DNA of 64,000 nt from Caulobacter hibisci. Its GTDB lineage: Bacteria; Pseudomonadota; Alphaproteobacteria; Caulobacterales; Caulobacteraceae. This document shows, one piece after another, positions 42,970 to 51,603 of this stretch (positions are counted from its first letter, which is position 1; each line of letters starts with the position of its first letter). Location: contig NZ_JADWOX010000008.1 of NCBI RefSeq assembly GCF_016135805.1, positions 168,618 to 232,617 on the forward strand. Reading direction: 5' to 3'. The translations under genes were made by a program, and so were the position numbers. The notes under the pieces are model-generated. The model searched no databases. It was not told where the DNA came from and saw only the letters and a list, made by a program, of their open reading frames with translations.

Positions 42970-43084
42970 ACTCCGGATTGTAGGACTTCGAAAAAAGGCC
43001 CGCAGATTTTTCCCCGCCCCGAAGGCCGAGCCGAAGATGGCAGGCCCTAGGAAACCGCCGCGCCCTCAGGCAGATAGGGACGCC

Positions 43085-44128
43085 ATGCCCCGCCGCTTCG
43101 CGATCGCCGCCGCCAGCGCCGTCCTGCTCCTTGCCGGAGCGGGCGTCGTCGTCGCGCAGCAGGTCGGCGACCAGCGCACCCGCGACCTGCAACAGGCCGC
43201 CGACACCCGTCGCGAGATCGAGGACCTGCGGGCCGAGCTGACCCGCCTGAACCAGCAGCAGGTCGTCGCCGGGGCCGATGTCGACATCAAGCGCGCCCGG
43301 CTGGACGTGCTGCACCGGCGGGAGTCGGCGCTGATCGGCGAGCTGGGCCGCGACCGGGGGCAGCTGGCCCGGCTGCTCAGCGCCCTGCAACTGTTCCGCC
43401 GCAACCCGCCGCCGGCCCTGCTGGTCAATCCGCGCGACGCCCGCGATGCGGTGCGGGCGGCGATCCTGATCCGGGCCATGACGCCGGACCTGCAGGCCCG
43501 GGCCGACGCCTATGCCCGACAAGCCCGGGCCGTCGGGGCCCTGCGCCGCGAGGCCGCCGCCGCCTCCGAGCAGTTGTTCACCGCCGAGAGCGCCGTGGCC
43601 GACCGTCGGGGCGAGCTGGAGCGGATGATCGTCGAGAAGACCCAGCTGGAGCGCGCCTACGCCCAGGACGCCATCGCCGCCGACCAGGAGCGCCAAACCC
43701 TGGGCGCCCTGACCGACGGCCTGGCGACCGGCGCCCCCACCGGCCCGCTGGTCCTGCGGGCCCCCGCCCAGGGCGAGGTGATCCGCCGCTTCGGCGAGGC
43801 CCTGCCGGTCGGTGGCAAGTCCGAGGGCCTGTCGATCCGCACAGCCAAGGGCCAGAGCGTCGAAAGTCCCGCCGCAGGCACGGTGGAATATGCCGGTCCG
43901 CTGAACGGCTGGGACATGGTGGTCATCGTCCGGACACAGGGCGCCTATCACCTGGTGATGGCCGGAATGGCCGACGTAAAGGTCGCCCCCGGACAATCGG
44001 TCGCAGCCGGAGCCGACCTCGGAAGCATGACGGACCGTGGACCTTTGGAGCCGGAACTCTATCTTGAAGTGCGCGAGAACGGCGTTCCGGCCGACCCGGG
44101 TCGCTGGCTCAAGCAGGAGTCGCGGTAG
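43085..44128 (+). CDS. EnvC-like murein hydrolase activator (degenerate LytM domain)
   Basis: This encodes 347 residues. A signal anchor (RRFAIAAASAVLLLAGAGVVVAQ) is followed by a coiled coil (QAADTRREIEDLRAELTRLN) and a C-terminal LytM domain. The LytM zinc ligands are missing: EGLSIRTAKGQSVESPAAGT replaces the HxGxD region and ELYLEVRENG replaces HLHFEVR. This matches EnvC, which activates amidases at division instead of cutting peptidoglycan. Caulobacter LdpF is of this type and may be the ortholog. An in-frame start at 43037 would add 16 residues. It precedes ctpA, as in other alphaproteobacteria. Confidence 0.85.
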   Translation: MPRRFAIAAASAVLLLAGAGVVVAQQVGDQRTRDLQQAADTRREIEDLRAELTRLNQQQVVAGADVDIKRARLDVLHRRESALIGELGRDRGQLARLLSALQLFRRNPPPALLVNPRDARDAVRAAILIRAMTPDLQARADAYARQARAVGALRREAAAASEQLFTAESAVADRRGELERMIVEKTQLERAYAQDAIAADQERQTLGALTDGLATGAPTGPLVLRAPAQGEVIRRFGEALPVGGKSEGLSIRTAKGQSVESPAAGTVEYAGPLNGWDMVVIVRTQGAYHLVMAGMADVKVAPGQSVAAGADLGSMTDRGPLEPELYLEVRENGVPADPGRWLKQESR

Positions 44129-44270
44129 ACGACTTTTTCAGTAATGATGGGCGTTCATCATGACGCGCGGCCTTCGTCGGGGATGGACGGGGCCGGACTA
44201 TAGTCGCGGCGCGCGCCGCTCGAATTTCGGACGCGGCGCTCACGCGCCGCAAGGGAGCCTTCAAGGCCTT

Positions 44271-45671
44271 ATGCGCAAGTACCTGCTCATCGGTGTTTCG
44301 GCCTTCGTCCTCGGCGCGGGGACCATGGCCTATATCAGCCCCATGGCCCAAGCGACCATCCCCTCGCAGAAAGCCAAGACCTACAAGCTGCTCGAACTGT
44401 TCGGCGACGTGCTCGCCACGGTCGAGGACCAGTACGTCACCGAGGTCGACGACAAGAAGCTGATCGAGGCGGCGCTGGACGGCATGCTGACCAGCCTCGA
44501 CCCGCATTCGGGCTACCTGTCGCCCGACAGCTTCGAGGACATGCAGGACACCACCCGCGGCGAGTACGGCGGCCTCGGCATCGAGGTCACCAGCGAGGAC
44601 GGCGTGGTCAAGGTGATCTCGCCGATGGACGGCACGCCCGCCGCTCGGGCCGGCGTCCAGGCCGGCGACTACATCACGGCCGTCAACGGCCAGTCGGTGC
44701 TGGGCCTGACGGTCAACGAGGCCGTCAAGCAGATGCGCGGCCCGGCCGGCGAGACGGTGACCATCACCATCGCCCGCGAGAAGACCGACCCGTTCGACGT
44801 CAAGCTGGTGCGCGAGGTCATCAAGCCCAAGGCCGCCATCGCCCGCATGGAAGGCGACTACGGCTACGTCCGCCTGCCCGGCTTCAACGAGAAATCCACC
44901 GACGCCCTGTCGGCCGCGATCACCGACTTGAAGACCAAGAACCCGCAGATGAAGGGCCTGGTCTTCGACCTGCGCAACAATCCGGGCGGCCTGCTCGACC
45001 AGGCGCGCGGCGTGGCCGACCTGTTCCTGGAGGGCGGCGAGGTCGTCAGCCAGCGCGGCCGCAATCCGCGCGACATCCAGCGCCTGAACGCCACCCCGGG
45101 CGACATCCTCAACGGCCTGCCGCTGGTCGTGCTGATCAACCAGGGCTCGGCCTCGGCGGCTGAAATCGTCGCCGGCGCCCTGCAGGATCGCCATCGCGCC
45201 GAACTGGTCGGCATCACCAGCTTCGGCAAGGGCTCGGTCCAGACCGTGATCCCGCTGCGCGGCGGCGCCGACGGCGCCCTGAAGCTGACCACGGCCCGCT
45301 ACTTCACCCCGTCGGGCCGCTCGATCCAGAAGACCGGCATCGAGCCCGACCTGGAAGTGGCCCAGACCAAGGACCAGGCCCAGGACATCGCCAACCGCGT
45401 GTGGTTCAGCGAGGCCAGCTTCAAGAACGCCCTGAACGCCGACGAGGGCAAGACCCGCAAGGGCGTCCACACCCCGGCCGAGGCCCCGCCCGCGGGCTTC
45501 GACGAGAAGAAGGACGACTTCCAGCTGCAACGCGCCCTGGCCGTGCTGAAGGCCGGCTCGGTCGAGGCCGTGCCGAAGCTGCCCAAGCCCCAGCCCAAGA
45601 TCGCCGAGGTCACCGCCAAGGCGGCCGCCGCGGCCGCGACGCCCGGCAAGCCGCCGGTCGAGAAGAAGTAG
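44271..45671 (+). CDS. ctpA: S41 family C-terminal processing peptidase
   Basis: This encodes 466 residues. A signal anchor (KYLLIGVSAFVLGAGTMAYI) precedes a PDZ domain (EYGGLGIEVTSEDGVVKVIS ... PAARAGVQAGDYITAVNGQS). The protease core has the catalytic Ser in NQGSASAAEIVAGALQD and Lys in GITSFGKGSVQT, and RYFTPSGRSIQKTGIEPD. It cleaves periplasmic proteins at C-termini. The C-terminal tail is Ala, Lys and Pro-rich. The start at 44271 follows AAGGGAG; a longer frame to 44160 carries residues before the anchor that look non-coding. Confidence 0.95.
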   Translation: MRKYLLIGVSAFVLGAGTMAYISPMAQATIPSQKAKTYKLLELFGDVLATVEDQYVTEVDDKKLIEAALDGMLTSLDPHSGYLSPDSFEDMQDTTRGEYGGLGIEVTSEDGVVKVISPMDGTPAARAGVQAGDYITAVNGQSVLGLTVNEAVKQMRGPAGETVTITIAREKTDPFDVKLVREVIKPKAAIARMEGDYGYVRLPGFNEKSTDALSAAITDLKTKNPQMKGLVFDLRNNPGGLLDQARGVADLFLEGGEVVSQRGRNPRDIQRLNATPGDILNGLPLVVLINQGSASAAEIVAGALQDRHRAELVGITSFGKGSVQTVIPLRGGADGALKLTTARYFTPSGRSIQKTGIEPDLEVAQTKDQAQDIANRVWFSEASFKNALNADEGKTRKGVHTPAEAPPAGFDEKKDDFQLQRALAVLKAGSVEAVPKLPKPQPKIAEVTAKAAAAAATPGKPPVEKK

Positions 45672-45698
45672 TCTGCTTTTGCAGCGAGAATGACGAGC

Positions 45699-45733
45699 CC
45701 CGCCCGGAGCGATCCGGGCGGGGTTTTGTTTTG
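45699..45733 (+). terminator. Rho-independent terminator after ctpA
   Basis: CCCCGCCCGGA (45699-45709) pairs with TCCGGGCGGGG (45714-45724), followed by TTTTGTTTTG. It closes the nadD-to-ctpA gene run. Confidence 0.92.
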
Positions 45734-45734
45734 A

Positions 45735-45917
45735 GCCCTCTCTCATGGAGAGAGGGAGGGGCCCGCGCCGCAAGGCGTGGGAGGGTGAGTGGGTAGGCGA
45801 AGCCCCCTGATCATTTTGGCGCTGTTGCGGGCGATGTGCCGGCACGCCGGTTGAGGGTGTAACCACTCACCCTCCCATGCTTCGCATGGGCCCCTCCCTC
45901 TCTCTAAGAGAGAGGGG
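45735..45917. repeat. Large intergenic inverted repeat, type II
   Basis: The arm CCCTCTCTCATGGAGAGAGGGAGGGGCCCGCGCC...GGGAGGGTGAGTGG pairs with CCACTCACCCTCCCATGCTTCGCATGGGCCCCTCCCTCTCTC. It is the second type II copy and lies between ctpA and the convergent TonB receptor gene. Confidence 0.85.
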
Positions 45918-45949
45918 CCAGTTTGCGCCGAACTTTAGCGGCCTCGCCC

Positions 45950-48151
45950 TCAGTACTTGAACCGCACCCCGACGCTCCACATCGCCGGCTCGTCGGCGCC
46001 GCGGTAGACGATCAGGCCCGGGATGAACGCCGCGCCCGAATAATAGTCCTCGGAGTCGAGAACGTTGCGGCCCTGCACGAAGGCCTTCCACTGGCCGTTC
46101 GGCGACTCGTAGGTGACGCTGGCGTTCAGGCGATCGACGGCCGGGATGTGGCCGGCCTCCGAATTGGTCGCCTCCGAGTAGCGTGACGAGCGATAGCTCC
46201 AGTCACCGGCCACGGTGACCGAGCCGCCGCCCAGCGCCGCCGGGGCGATCTTCCACGAGCCGCCCACCTGGCCCTGGACCTTGGAGATCAGCGGCAGGCT
46301 CTTGGCGCCGGCCTGGGCCGCCGCCGTGCTGGCGTCGAGCTTCTCGTACTCGGCGTCGGTCAAGGCCAGGCTGGCGAACAGGTTGACGCCGGTGATCGGG
46401 GTGGCCGAAGCCTCGATCTCCAGGCCCGCGATCCGCGCCTCGGCGGCGTTCTGGGTCAGGGTCGAGCCGTTCTCGATGACGTTCTGCTGCAGGTCCTTCA
46501 GTTGCTCCAGATAGGCCGCCACGTTCAGGCGGGCCCGGCGGTCGAAGCCCTCGATCTTGGCGCCGGCCTCGTAGGACCAGGCGTATTCCGGGTCATAGCC
46601 CTGGGTGAAGATGCTGGGATTGGCGATCGACAGGGCCACGAAGCCGCCGGCCCGATAGCCGCGCGCCACGGTGGCGTAGGCCATCACGTCGTCGGAGACG
46701 GCGTATTGAAGATTGAACTTGGGCGTCCAGACCTTCCAGTCGGCGTCGTTGGAACGCGCGACCAGGGTGGCCGGGAAGGCCGCCAGGCCGTTCTGGATCG
46801 TGCCGTCGACCGACTTCTGGTCATCGGTGTAGCGCAGGCCGAACGAGCCCTTCAGCTTGTCGGTGAAGGCGTATTCGGCCTGGCCGTAGATCGCCGTGCT
46901 CTTGGATTCGGCGTTGACCGTGGTCGGCAGCAGGCCGATCGGGAAGGCGGCGTAGACGCCGGCGCCGATGGTGTCGGTGATCACCTGCGTGCCGGTTTCC
47001 TTGAAGTAGAAGACCCCGCCGATCCATTGCAGCTTGCCGCCGGCCGCGTCGCCCAGCAGCTGGAACTCCTGGCTGATCTGCTCCTGGTCGGTGTCGCTGC
47101 CGCGCAGGAAGCCGGCCACCGTGGTTCCGAATCCGTTGACCAGCCCGCCGGAGAAATCGAGCGTCCAGTGGTCGGCCAGGGTCTGGTAGGCGGTGATCGA
47201 CTTGAAGGTCACCGCCTCGCCGGCATAGCCCAGGTGCAGCGCCAGGGTCTTCTGCTCGTTGCGGGTGTCGGTCTTGTTGGGCGTGCGGGTCGAGCCGAAC
47301 GGACCCGAGGCCAGGGGCTTCAGCGTCGTCGGATCCAGCGGCACGAAATACTGGCCCTCGGTGTCGGTGCGGGCGTAGCTGGCCTCGACCATGGCGCTGA
47401 ACGGGCCGACATCGGTCAGGCCCAGGGCCCCGCGCACGCCGGAATCGCGGCGCGCCCCGACCTTCTGCTTCAGGGTGGTGTCGTACTGCCAGCCGTCACG
47501 CTCGGAGAACAGGGCCGAAGCGGTGGCGGCGACGTGGTCGGTGATCGCCCCGCCGACGGTGGCGCGATAGCGCTGCTGGCCGTAGTTGCCGGCCGAGGCC
47601 TCCAGCGTGCCGCCGCCTTTGCCGTCCGGCTGGCGGGTCTGGTACTTCAGCGCCCCGGTCATCGAGTTGCGGCCGTACAGCGTGCCCTGCGGCCCGCGCA
47701 GCACCTCGACCTGCTGGACGTCGGCCAGGTCCATGTTCGCGACCGACAGGCGGGCCTGGTAGACGTCGTTGATATAGATGCCGACCGGCGGCTCCGACGT
47801 GATCATGCCGCCCGTCTGGTCGAGCGCGCCGCGCAGGCTGATCTGCACCGTCGAGGGCGAGGCGCTGATCTGCGAGACATAGAGGCTGGGCACGGCCGAG
47901 CCGAGGTTCTGCACCTTGGCGATCTGCAGCTGGTCCAGGGCGCGGGCCGAGAAGGCGCTGACGGCCACCGGCGTGTCCTGCAGGTTCTGCTCGCGGCGCT
48001 GGGCGGTGACGAGCAGCTCCTCGACCGCGGGCGGGGCCTCCTTTGCCGGCGCCTCCTGAGCGTGGGCGGCGAAGGCGGCCGCGTCGAGCAGGGCGACCGA
48101 CAGCGCGGCGCTGGCGAACTGCGCGGACTTGCGTCCCAGGACCTTAGGCAT
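45950..48151 (-). CDS. TonB-dependent receptor (insertion between ctpA and deacetylase)
   Basis: This encodes 733 residues. A signal peptide (FASAALSVALLDAAAFAAHA) is followed by a TonB-box-like VEELLVTAQRREQNLQDTPV, the plug (RGALDQTGGMITSEPPVGIY ... EVLRGPQGTLYGRNSMTGAL) and a barrel ending SVGVRFKY with a terminal aromatic. The VTAQRREQNLQDTPVAVSAF start is that of the large Caulobacter/sphingomonad receptor group, which handles many nutrients. It is divergent from the two-domain alpha/beta-hydrolase protein with a gap of 177 bases, so the two are probably linked in use of one compound. Confidence 0.93.
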   Translation of the reverse strand: MPKVLGRKSAQFASAALSVALLDAAAFAAHAQEAPAKEAPPAVEELLVTAQRREQNLQDTPVAVSAFSARALDQLQIAKVQNLGSAVPSLYVSQISASPSTVQISLRGALDQTGGMITSEPPVGIYINDVYQARLSVANMDLADVQQVEVLRGPQGTLYGRNSMTGALKYQTRQPDGKGGGTLEASAGNYGQQRYRATVGGAITDHVAATASALFSERDGWQYDTTLKQKVGARRDSGVRGALGLTDVGPFSAMVEASYARTDTEGQYFVPLDPTTLKPLASGPFGSTRTPNKTDTRNEQKTLALHLGYAGEAVTFKSITAYQTLADHWTLDFSGGLVNGFGTTVAGFLRGSDTDQEQISQEFQLLGDAAGGKLQWIGGVFYFKETGTQVITDTIGAGVYAAFPIGLLPTTVNAESKSTAIYGQAEYAFTDKLKGSFGLRYTDDQKSVDGTIQNGLAAFPATLVARSNDADWKVWTPKFNLQYAVSDDVMAYATVARGYRAGGFVALSIANPSIFTQGYDPEYAWSYEAGAKIEGFDRRARLNVAAYLEQLKDLQQNVIENGSTLTQNAAEARIAGLEIEASATPITGVNLFASLALTDAEYEKLDASTAAAQAGAKSLPLISKVQGQVGGSWKIAPAALGGGSVTVAGDWSYRSSRYSEATNSEAGHIPAVDRLNASVTYESPNGQWKAFVQGRNVLDSEDYYSGAAFIPGLIVYRGADEPAMWSVGVRFKY

Positions 48152-48328
48152 CGGATCTTCCCCTTTTTCGACCGCGAATGGCAGGCGCGATCAAAGGGGG
48201 CGAACCAAGCGCGCGACCGCGCAAACGGGCGCTGGACTTTCACCGCTCGTCGGACAGCGATTGGCCGCCAGGCGGATAACGGCGGCGCGACGCCGCCGGG
48301 CGCGGCCGTCGCTGGTTTGCTGGCAGGC

Positions 48329-49798
48329 ATGAGCCGGCCCGCCGTCACCCGCCATTTCGTCGACGTCGGCGACCGCGTCGTCCACTACCGCGCGGCCGGT
48401 CGGGGCTTTCCGGTGATCCTGCTGCACCAGAGCCCGCGCTCCTCGGCCGACATGCTGGGGCTGATGGGCCGGTGGGCGGACGACTTCCTGTGCATCGCGC
48501 CCGACACCCCGGGCTTTGGCGAGTCCGACCGCCTGAAGGGACCGGTTCCGCTGGAGCGCCTGGCCCAGGCGGTGATCGACCTGGCCGACGCCCTGGGACT
48601 GAAGCGCTTCGGCCTCTACGGCGTGCATACCGGGGCCATCCTCGCCGTGGCCGCCGGCGTCGCCCGGCCCGACCGCGTGGCGGCGGTAGCGGCGCACGGC
48701 TATGGGGCCTGGACGCCGCAGGAGCGGGCGATCTTCGGCGACCGCTACGCCCCGCCTTTCCGCCCCGTCGCCTCGGGCGCGCACCTGACCTGGCTGTGGA
48801 GCCGGGTCGCCGACCAGCGCCTCTTCTTCCCCTGGAATGACTGGCGGCACGGCCAGCGGCTGGCCTGGGGCGAGGGAACGCCGGCGGAACTGCACGAGGA
48901 GGCGCTGGACCTGCTGCGGGCCGGCGACGCCTATCGCTCCGGCTACCTGGCCGCCTTCCAGTCGGACGCCGCCCTGCCCGCACGCCTTGCGACCCCGTCG
49001 CTGCTGGTCGCCTCGCGCCCCGACCCGCTGTCGGGCCACCTGGAGCGCCTGGCCGCGCCGCCGTCGGGCGTCGAGCACCGGCTCACCGACACCTGGGACG
49101 GGGCCGAGGCCGCCAGCCGCCAGTTCTTGCGCGACCACGCCGGCGAGCCTGCCGAGATCGCCGGCGCGCCCTGCCGCACCCACCGCTTCGTCGACATCCG
49201 CGACGACGCCTTCGAGGGCCGCCTGCATCTGGGCCTGAAGCCGGGGCGCGGGGCCGGCGCCCTGCTGGTCCACGGGCCTGGCGGTTCGCATCGCACCGCC
49301 CTGGACGCCGCCGCCCGCCGGCGCGGGCCGCTGGCGGCGCTGGACTGGCCGGGACACGGCCTCAGCGACGCGGCCGACGGCGCCCTGACGCCCGCCGACT
49401 ACGCCCGTCTCGCGGCCCGGGCGATCGAGACGCTCGACACCGCTCCCGCCCGCCTGGTCGCCGAAGGGCTGGCCCACGGCCTGGTCCCGGCGATCGGCGA
49501 CGCGACGGGCCTGACGCCCGATCCCGCGCCGCCGCCGCGCGCCCTGTCCCGCCCGGACCTTGGCAAACGCTGGCTGCCGAACCTGACGCCCGACGCCGAG
49601 GGCGCCCATCTGCTGCGGGCCTGGAACGCGGTGCGCCGGCAGGCGGTGTTCGATCCCTGGTACGAGCCGACGCCCGTCAACGCCACGCCGCCCGGAGACT
49701 TGCGCCCGGCCGCCCTGGCCCGCCGGCATCTGGCCCTGTTGCAGGCCCCCGGCGCCCAAGCCCTGCTGGCCGCCTGCGTCGCTCCGCCAGACCGCTGA
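48329..49798 (+). CDS. Tandem alpha/beta-hydrolase-fold protein with altered nucleophile elbows
   Basis: This encodes 489 residues, nearly twice the length of a simple alpha/beta hydrolase. The first half has VILLHQSPRSSADML, IAPDTPGFGESD (about 56-67) and an elbow GVHTGA with His100 where the nucleophile Ser, Cys or Asp should be. The second half has ALLVHGPGGSHRTA, LAALDWPGHGLSDAADG and an elbow GLAHG with Ala382 at the nucleophile position. Both halves thus look like hydrolase folds lacking the standard nucleophile. It may be a non-hydrolytic enzyme, such as a cofactor-free oxygenase or lyase, or a binding protein. It is divergent from a TonB receptor. Confidence 0.78.
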   Translation: MSRPAVTRHFVDVGDRVVHYRAAGRGFPVILLHQSPRSSADMLGLMGRWADDFLCIAPDTPGFGESDRLKGPVPLERLAQAVIDLADALGLKRFGLYGVHTGAILAVAAGVARPDRVAAVAAHGYGAWTPQERAIFGDRYAPPFRPVASGAHLTWLWSRVADQRLFFPWNDWRHGQRLAWGEGTPAELHEEALDLLRAGDAYRSGYLAAFQSDAALPARLATPSLLVASRPDPLSGHLERLAAPPSGVEHRLTDTWDGAEAASRQFLRDHAGEPAEIAGAPCRTHRFVDIRDDAFEGRLHLGLKPGRGAGALLVHGPGGSHRTALDAAARRRGPLAALDWPGHGLSDAADGALTPADYARLAARAIETLDTAPARLVAEGLAHGLVPAIGDATGLTPDPAPPPRALSRPDLGKRWLPNLTPDAEGAHLLRAWNAVRRQAVFDPWYEPTPVNATPPGDLRPAALARRHLALLQAPGAQALLAACVAPPDR

Positions 49799-49884
49799 CC
49801 CCGCGTCGCCGCGCCGCAGGCGGGAGCCTGCTCGCGCAAGCTTCGTTAACCATATCTTGGAAGCTTGCCCCTTAAGGCTGCTGC

Positions 49885-51072
49885 ATGGCCGCCGTGTTCT
49901 CCCGCAAGCCCGCCTACAGCGCCGCCGCGCCCGCCGTCGATGCGGGCGGCGGCGATCTGCGCGCGCGCCTGATGGCGGCCGCGACCAACCCCTATATCAG
50001 CGCCAGCGCCGCGGCCTTCCTGTTCCTGCTGAGCCTGGCCGTGCTGGTGCTGATCACCGGCGACCCCAAGGCCGGCGCCCCGATCATTCGCCTGTCGCTG
50101 TCGGACATCGGCGCCACCAAGGGCGCGCCCGACGGCTGGCGCGAGGCCCTGGCCCCCGAAGGCGCCGAGGAAGCCCCGCTGCTGCCCGGCGCGATGGACC
50201 TGTCGGACCACCCCTTCGCCCGCCACGCCGCGGCCCCCGAGCTGGAAGGCGAGGGCGAAGCTGTCGAACTGGCCGCCCCGCCCGTCCCGACCGGCGTCGC
50301 CCTGGCCCAGGCGCCCCTGCCCGGCCTGTCGGCCCCCGGCCCCGGCGGCGGTCCGCTGCCGGTGATCGCTCCCGACGGCCGCACGGTCGCCGAGGCCTAT
50401 GCCCGCCCGTTCACCCCCGACGGTCGCCCGCGCGTGGCCCTGGTGATTGGCGGCCTCGGCCTCAACGCCCAGACCACCCGCGCCGCCATCGAGACCCTGC
50501 CGCCCGAGATCACCCTGTCGTTCGCGCCCTATTCCGAGGGCCTGCAGGGCTGGATCGACCTGGCCCGCTCGCACGGCCACGAGGTGCTGCTCGAGACACC
50601 GATGGAGCCCAACGACTATCCGGCCAACGATCCGGGCCCCTACACCCTGATCGCCGCCAACCGCCCCGACGAGACCGTGCGCAAGCTGGAATGGCTGATG
50701 TCGCGCGCCACCGGCTATTTCGGCCTGACCAACTATCTGGGCTCGAAGTTCCTGGCCTCCGACCCGGCCATGGCCACCTTCACGACCGCCCTCAAGGCGC
50801 GCGGCCTGGCCTTCGTCGACGACGGCGCGGCCGCCCGTCGCGGCGGCCCGATCCCCCGCGCCTCGGCCGAGCGCGGCATCGACGACGATCTGTCCGGCGA
50901 GGCCATCCAGGCCCAGCTGGGCGCCCTGGAAGCCGGCGCCGGCGCGCGCGGCCAGGCCCTGGGCGTCGGCTTCGCCTATCCCGTCACCATCAGCCAGGTG
51001 CGCAACTGGGCCGGCGGCCTGAGCGCGCGAGGCGTGCAACTGGCCCCGGCTTCGGCTATCGCCAAGCGATGA
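49885..51072 (+). CDS. Divergent polysaccharide deacetylase family protein
   Basis: This encodes 395 residues. One membrane segment (ISASAAAFLFLLSLAVLVLI) follows a short cytoplasmic tail. A Pro/Ala-rich linker of about 110 residues leads to the catalytic-like domain: RVALVIGGLGLNAQTTRAAI, TLSFAPYSEGLQGWIDLARS, HGHEVLLETPMEPNDYPAND and GYFGLTNYLGSKFLAS. This is the divergent deacetylase (DUF610) group, predicted to act in the periplasm on a glycan. The RppH gene overlaps its stop codon (ATGA). In other alphaproteobacteria this gene directly follows ctpA. Confidence 0.92.
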   Translation: MAAVFSRKPAYSAAAPAVDAGGGDLRARLMAAATNPYISASAAAFLFLLSLAVLVLITGDPKAGAPIIRLSLSDIGATKGAPDGWREALAPEGAEEAPLLPGAMDLSDHPFARHAAAPELEGEGEAVELAAPPVPTGVALAQAPLPGLSAPGPGGGPLPVIAPDGRTVAEAYARPFTPDGRPRVALVIGGLGLNAQTTRAAIETLPPEITLSFAPYSEGLQGWIDLARSHGHEVLLETPMEPNDYPANDPGPYTLIAANRPDETVRKLEWLMSRATGYFGLTNYLGSKFLASDPAMATFTTALKARGLAFVDDGAAARRGGPIPRASAERGIDDDLSGEAIQAQLGALEAGAGARGQALGVGFAYPVTISQVRNWAGGLSARGVQLAPASAIAKR

Positions 51073-51560
51073 CCGCGCAAATCGACCTGTCGCTCTACCG
51101 CCCGAACGTGGGCGTCGCCCTGTTCCATCCCACCGACGGCCGCGTCTGGCTGGGCCAGCGCCACCAGCAGGCGCCGCCCTACAACTGGCAGCTGCCGCAG
51201 GGCGGGGTCGACGCGGGCGAGGACCTGGAAGCCGCCGCCCGCCGCGAGCTGCACGAAGAGACCGGCGTCGTCTCGGCCGAACTGCTGGGCCGCACCGAGG
51301 GCTGGCTGACCTACGACTATCCGGCCGACTTCATGGGCACGAAACGCGCCCGCGGCTTCAAGGGCCAGAAGCAGGTGTGGTTCGCCTTCCGCTTCACCGG
51401 AGCCGAATCCGAGATCGATCTGGCCGCCCACGGCGACGTCGAGTTCGACTCTTGGCGCTGGGGCGCTCTCGACGAAACGCCCGAACTGATCGTACCCTTC
51501 AAGCGCGGCGTCTACGAACGAATGGTCGCCGCTTTCTCGGGGTTCGCGCGCGTCGCCTGA
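51069..51560 (+). CDS. rppH: RNA pyrophosphohydrolase (NUDIX)
   Basis: This encodes 163 residues. The RppH N-terminus LYRPNVGVALFHPTDGRVWLGQR and the NUDIX box GGVDAGEDLEAAARRELHEETGV (shown in parts: GGVDAGEDLEAAAR and RELHEETGV) are complete. VWFAFRFTGAESEIDL and FDSWRWGAL also match. It removes pyrophosphate from RNA 5' ends to start mRNA decay. Its ATG overlaps the deacetylase stop. Confidence 0.95.
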   Translation: MTAQIDLSLYRPNVGVALFHPTDGRVWLGQRHQQAPPYNWQLPQGGVDAGEDLEAAARRELHEETGVVSAELLGRTEGWLTYDYPADFMGTKRARGFKGQKQVWFAFRFTGAESEIDLAAHGDVEFDSWRWGALDETPELIVPFKRGVYERMVAAFSGFARVA

Positions 51561-51603
51561 CACCGGCTCGTGCTTGGCCTCATTGGGGCTTGGAGGCGCG
51601 GGC

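Noticed and set aside
44160..44270. An upstream start for ctpA at 44160
   Set aside because: The added residues are Arg/Gly-rich and would precede the signal anchor; the ATG at 44271 follows AAGGGAG.
46502..48328. Long plus-strand frame opposite the TonB receptor, joined to the two-domain hydrolase frame
   Set aside because: It is antisense to a receptor with clear plug and barrel motifs; its composition (Gly, Arg, Val, His runs) is typical of antisense frames in high-GC genomes.
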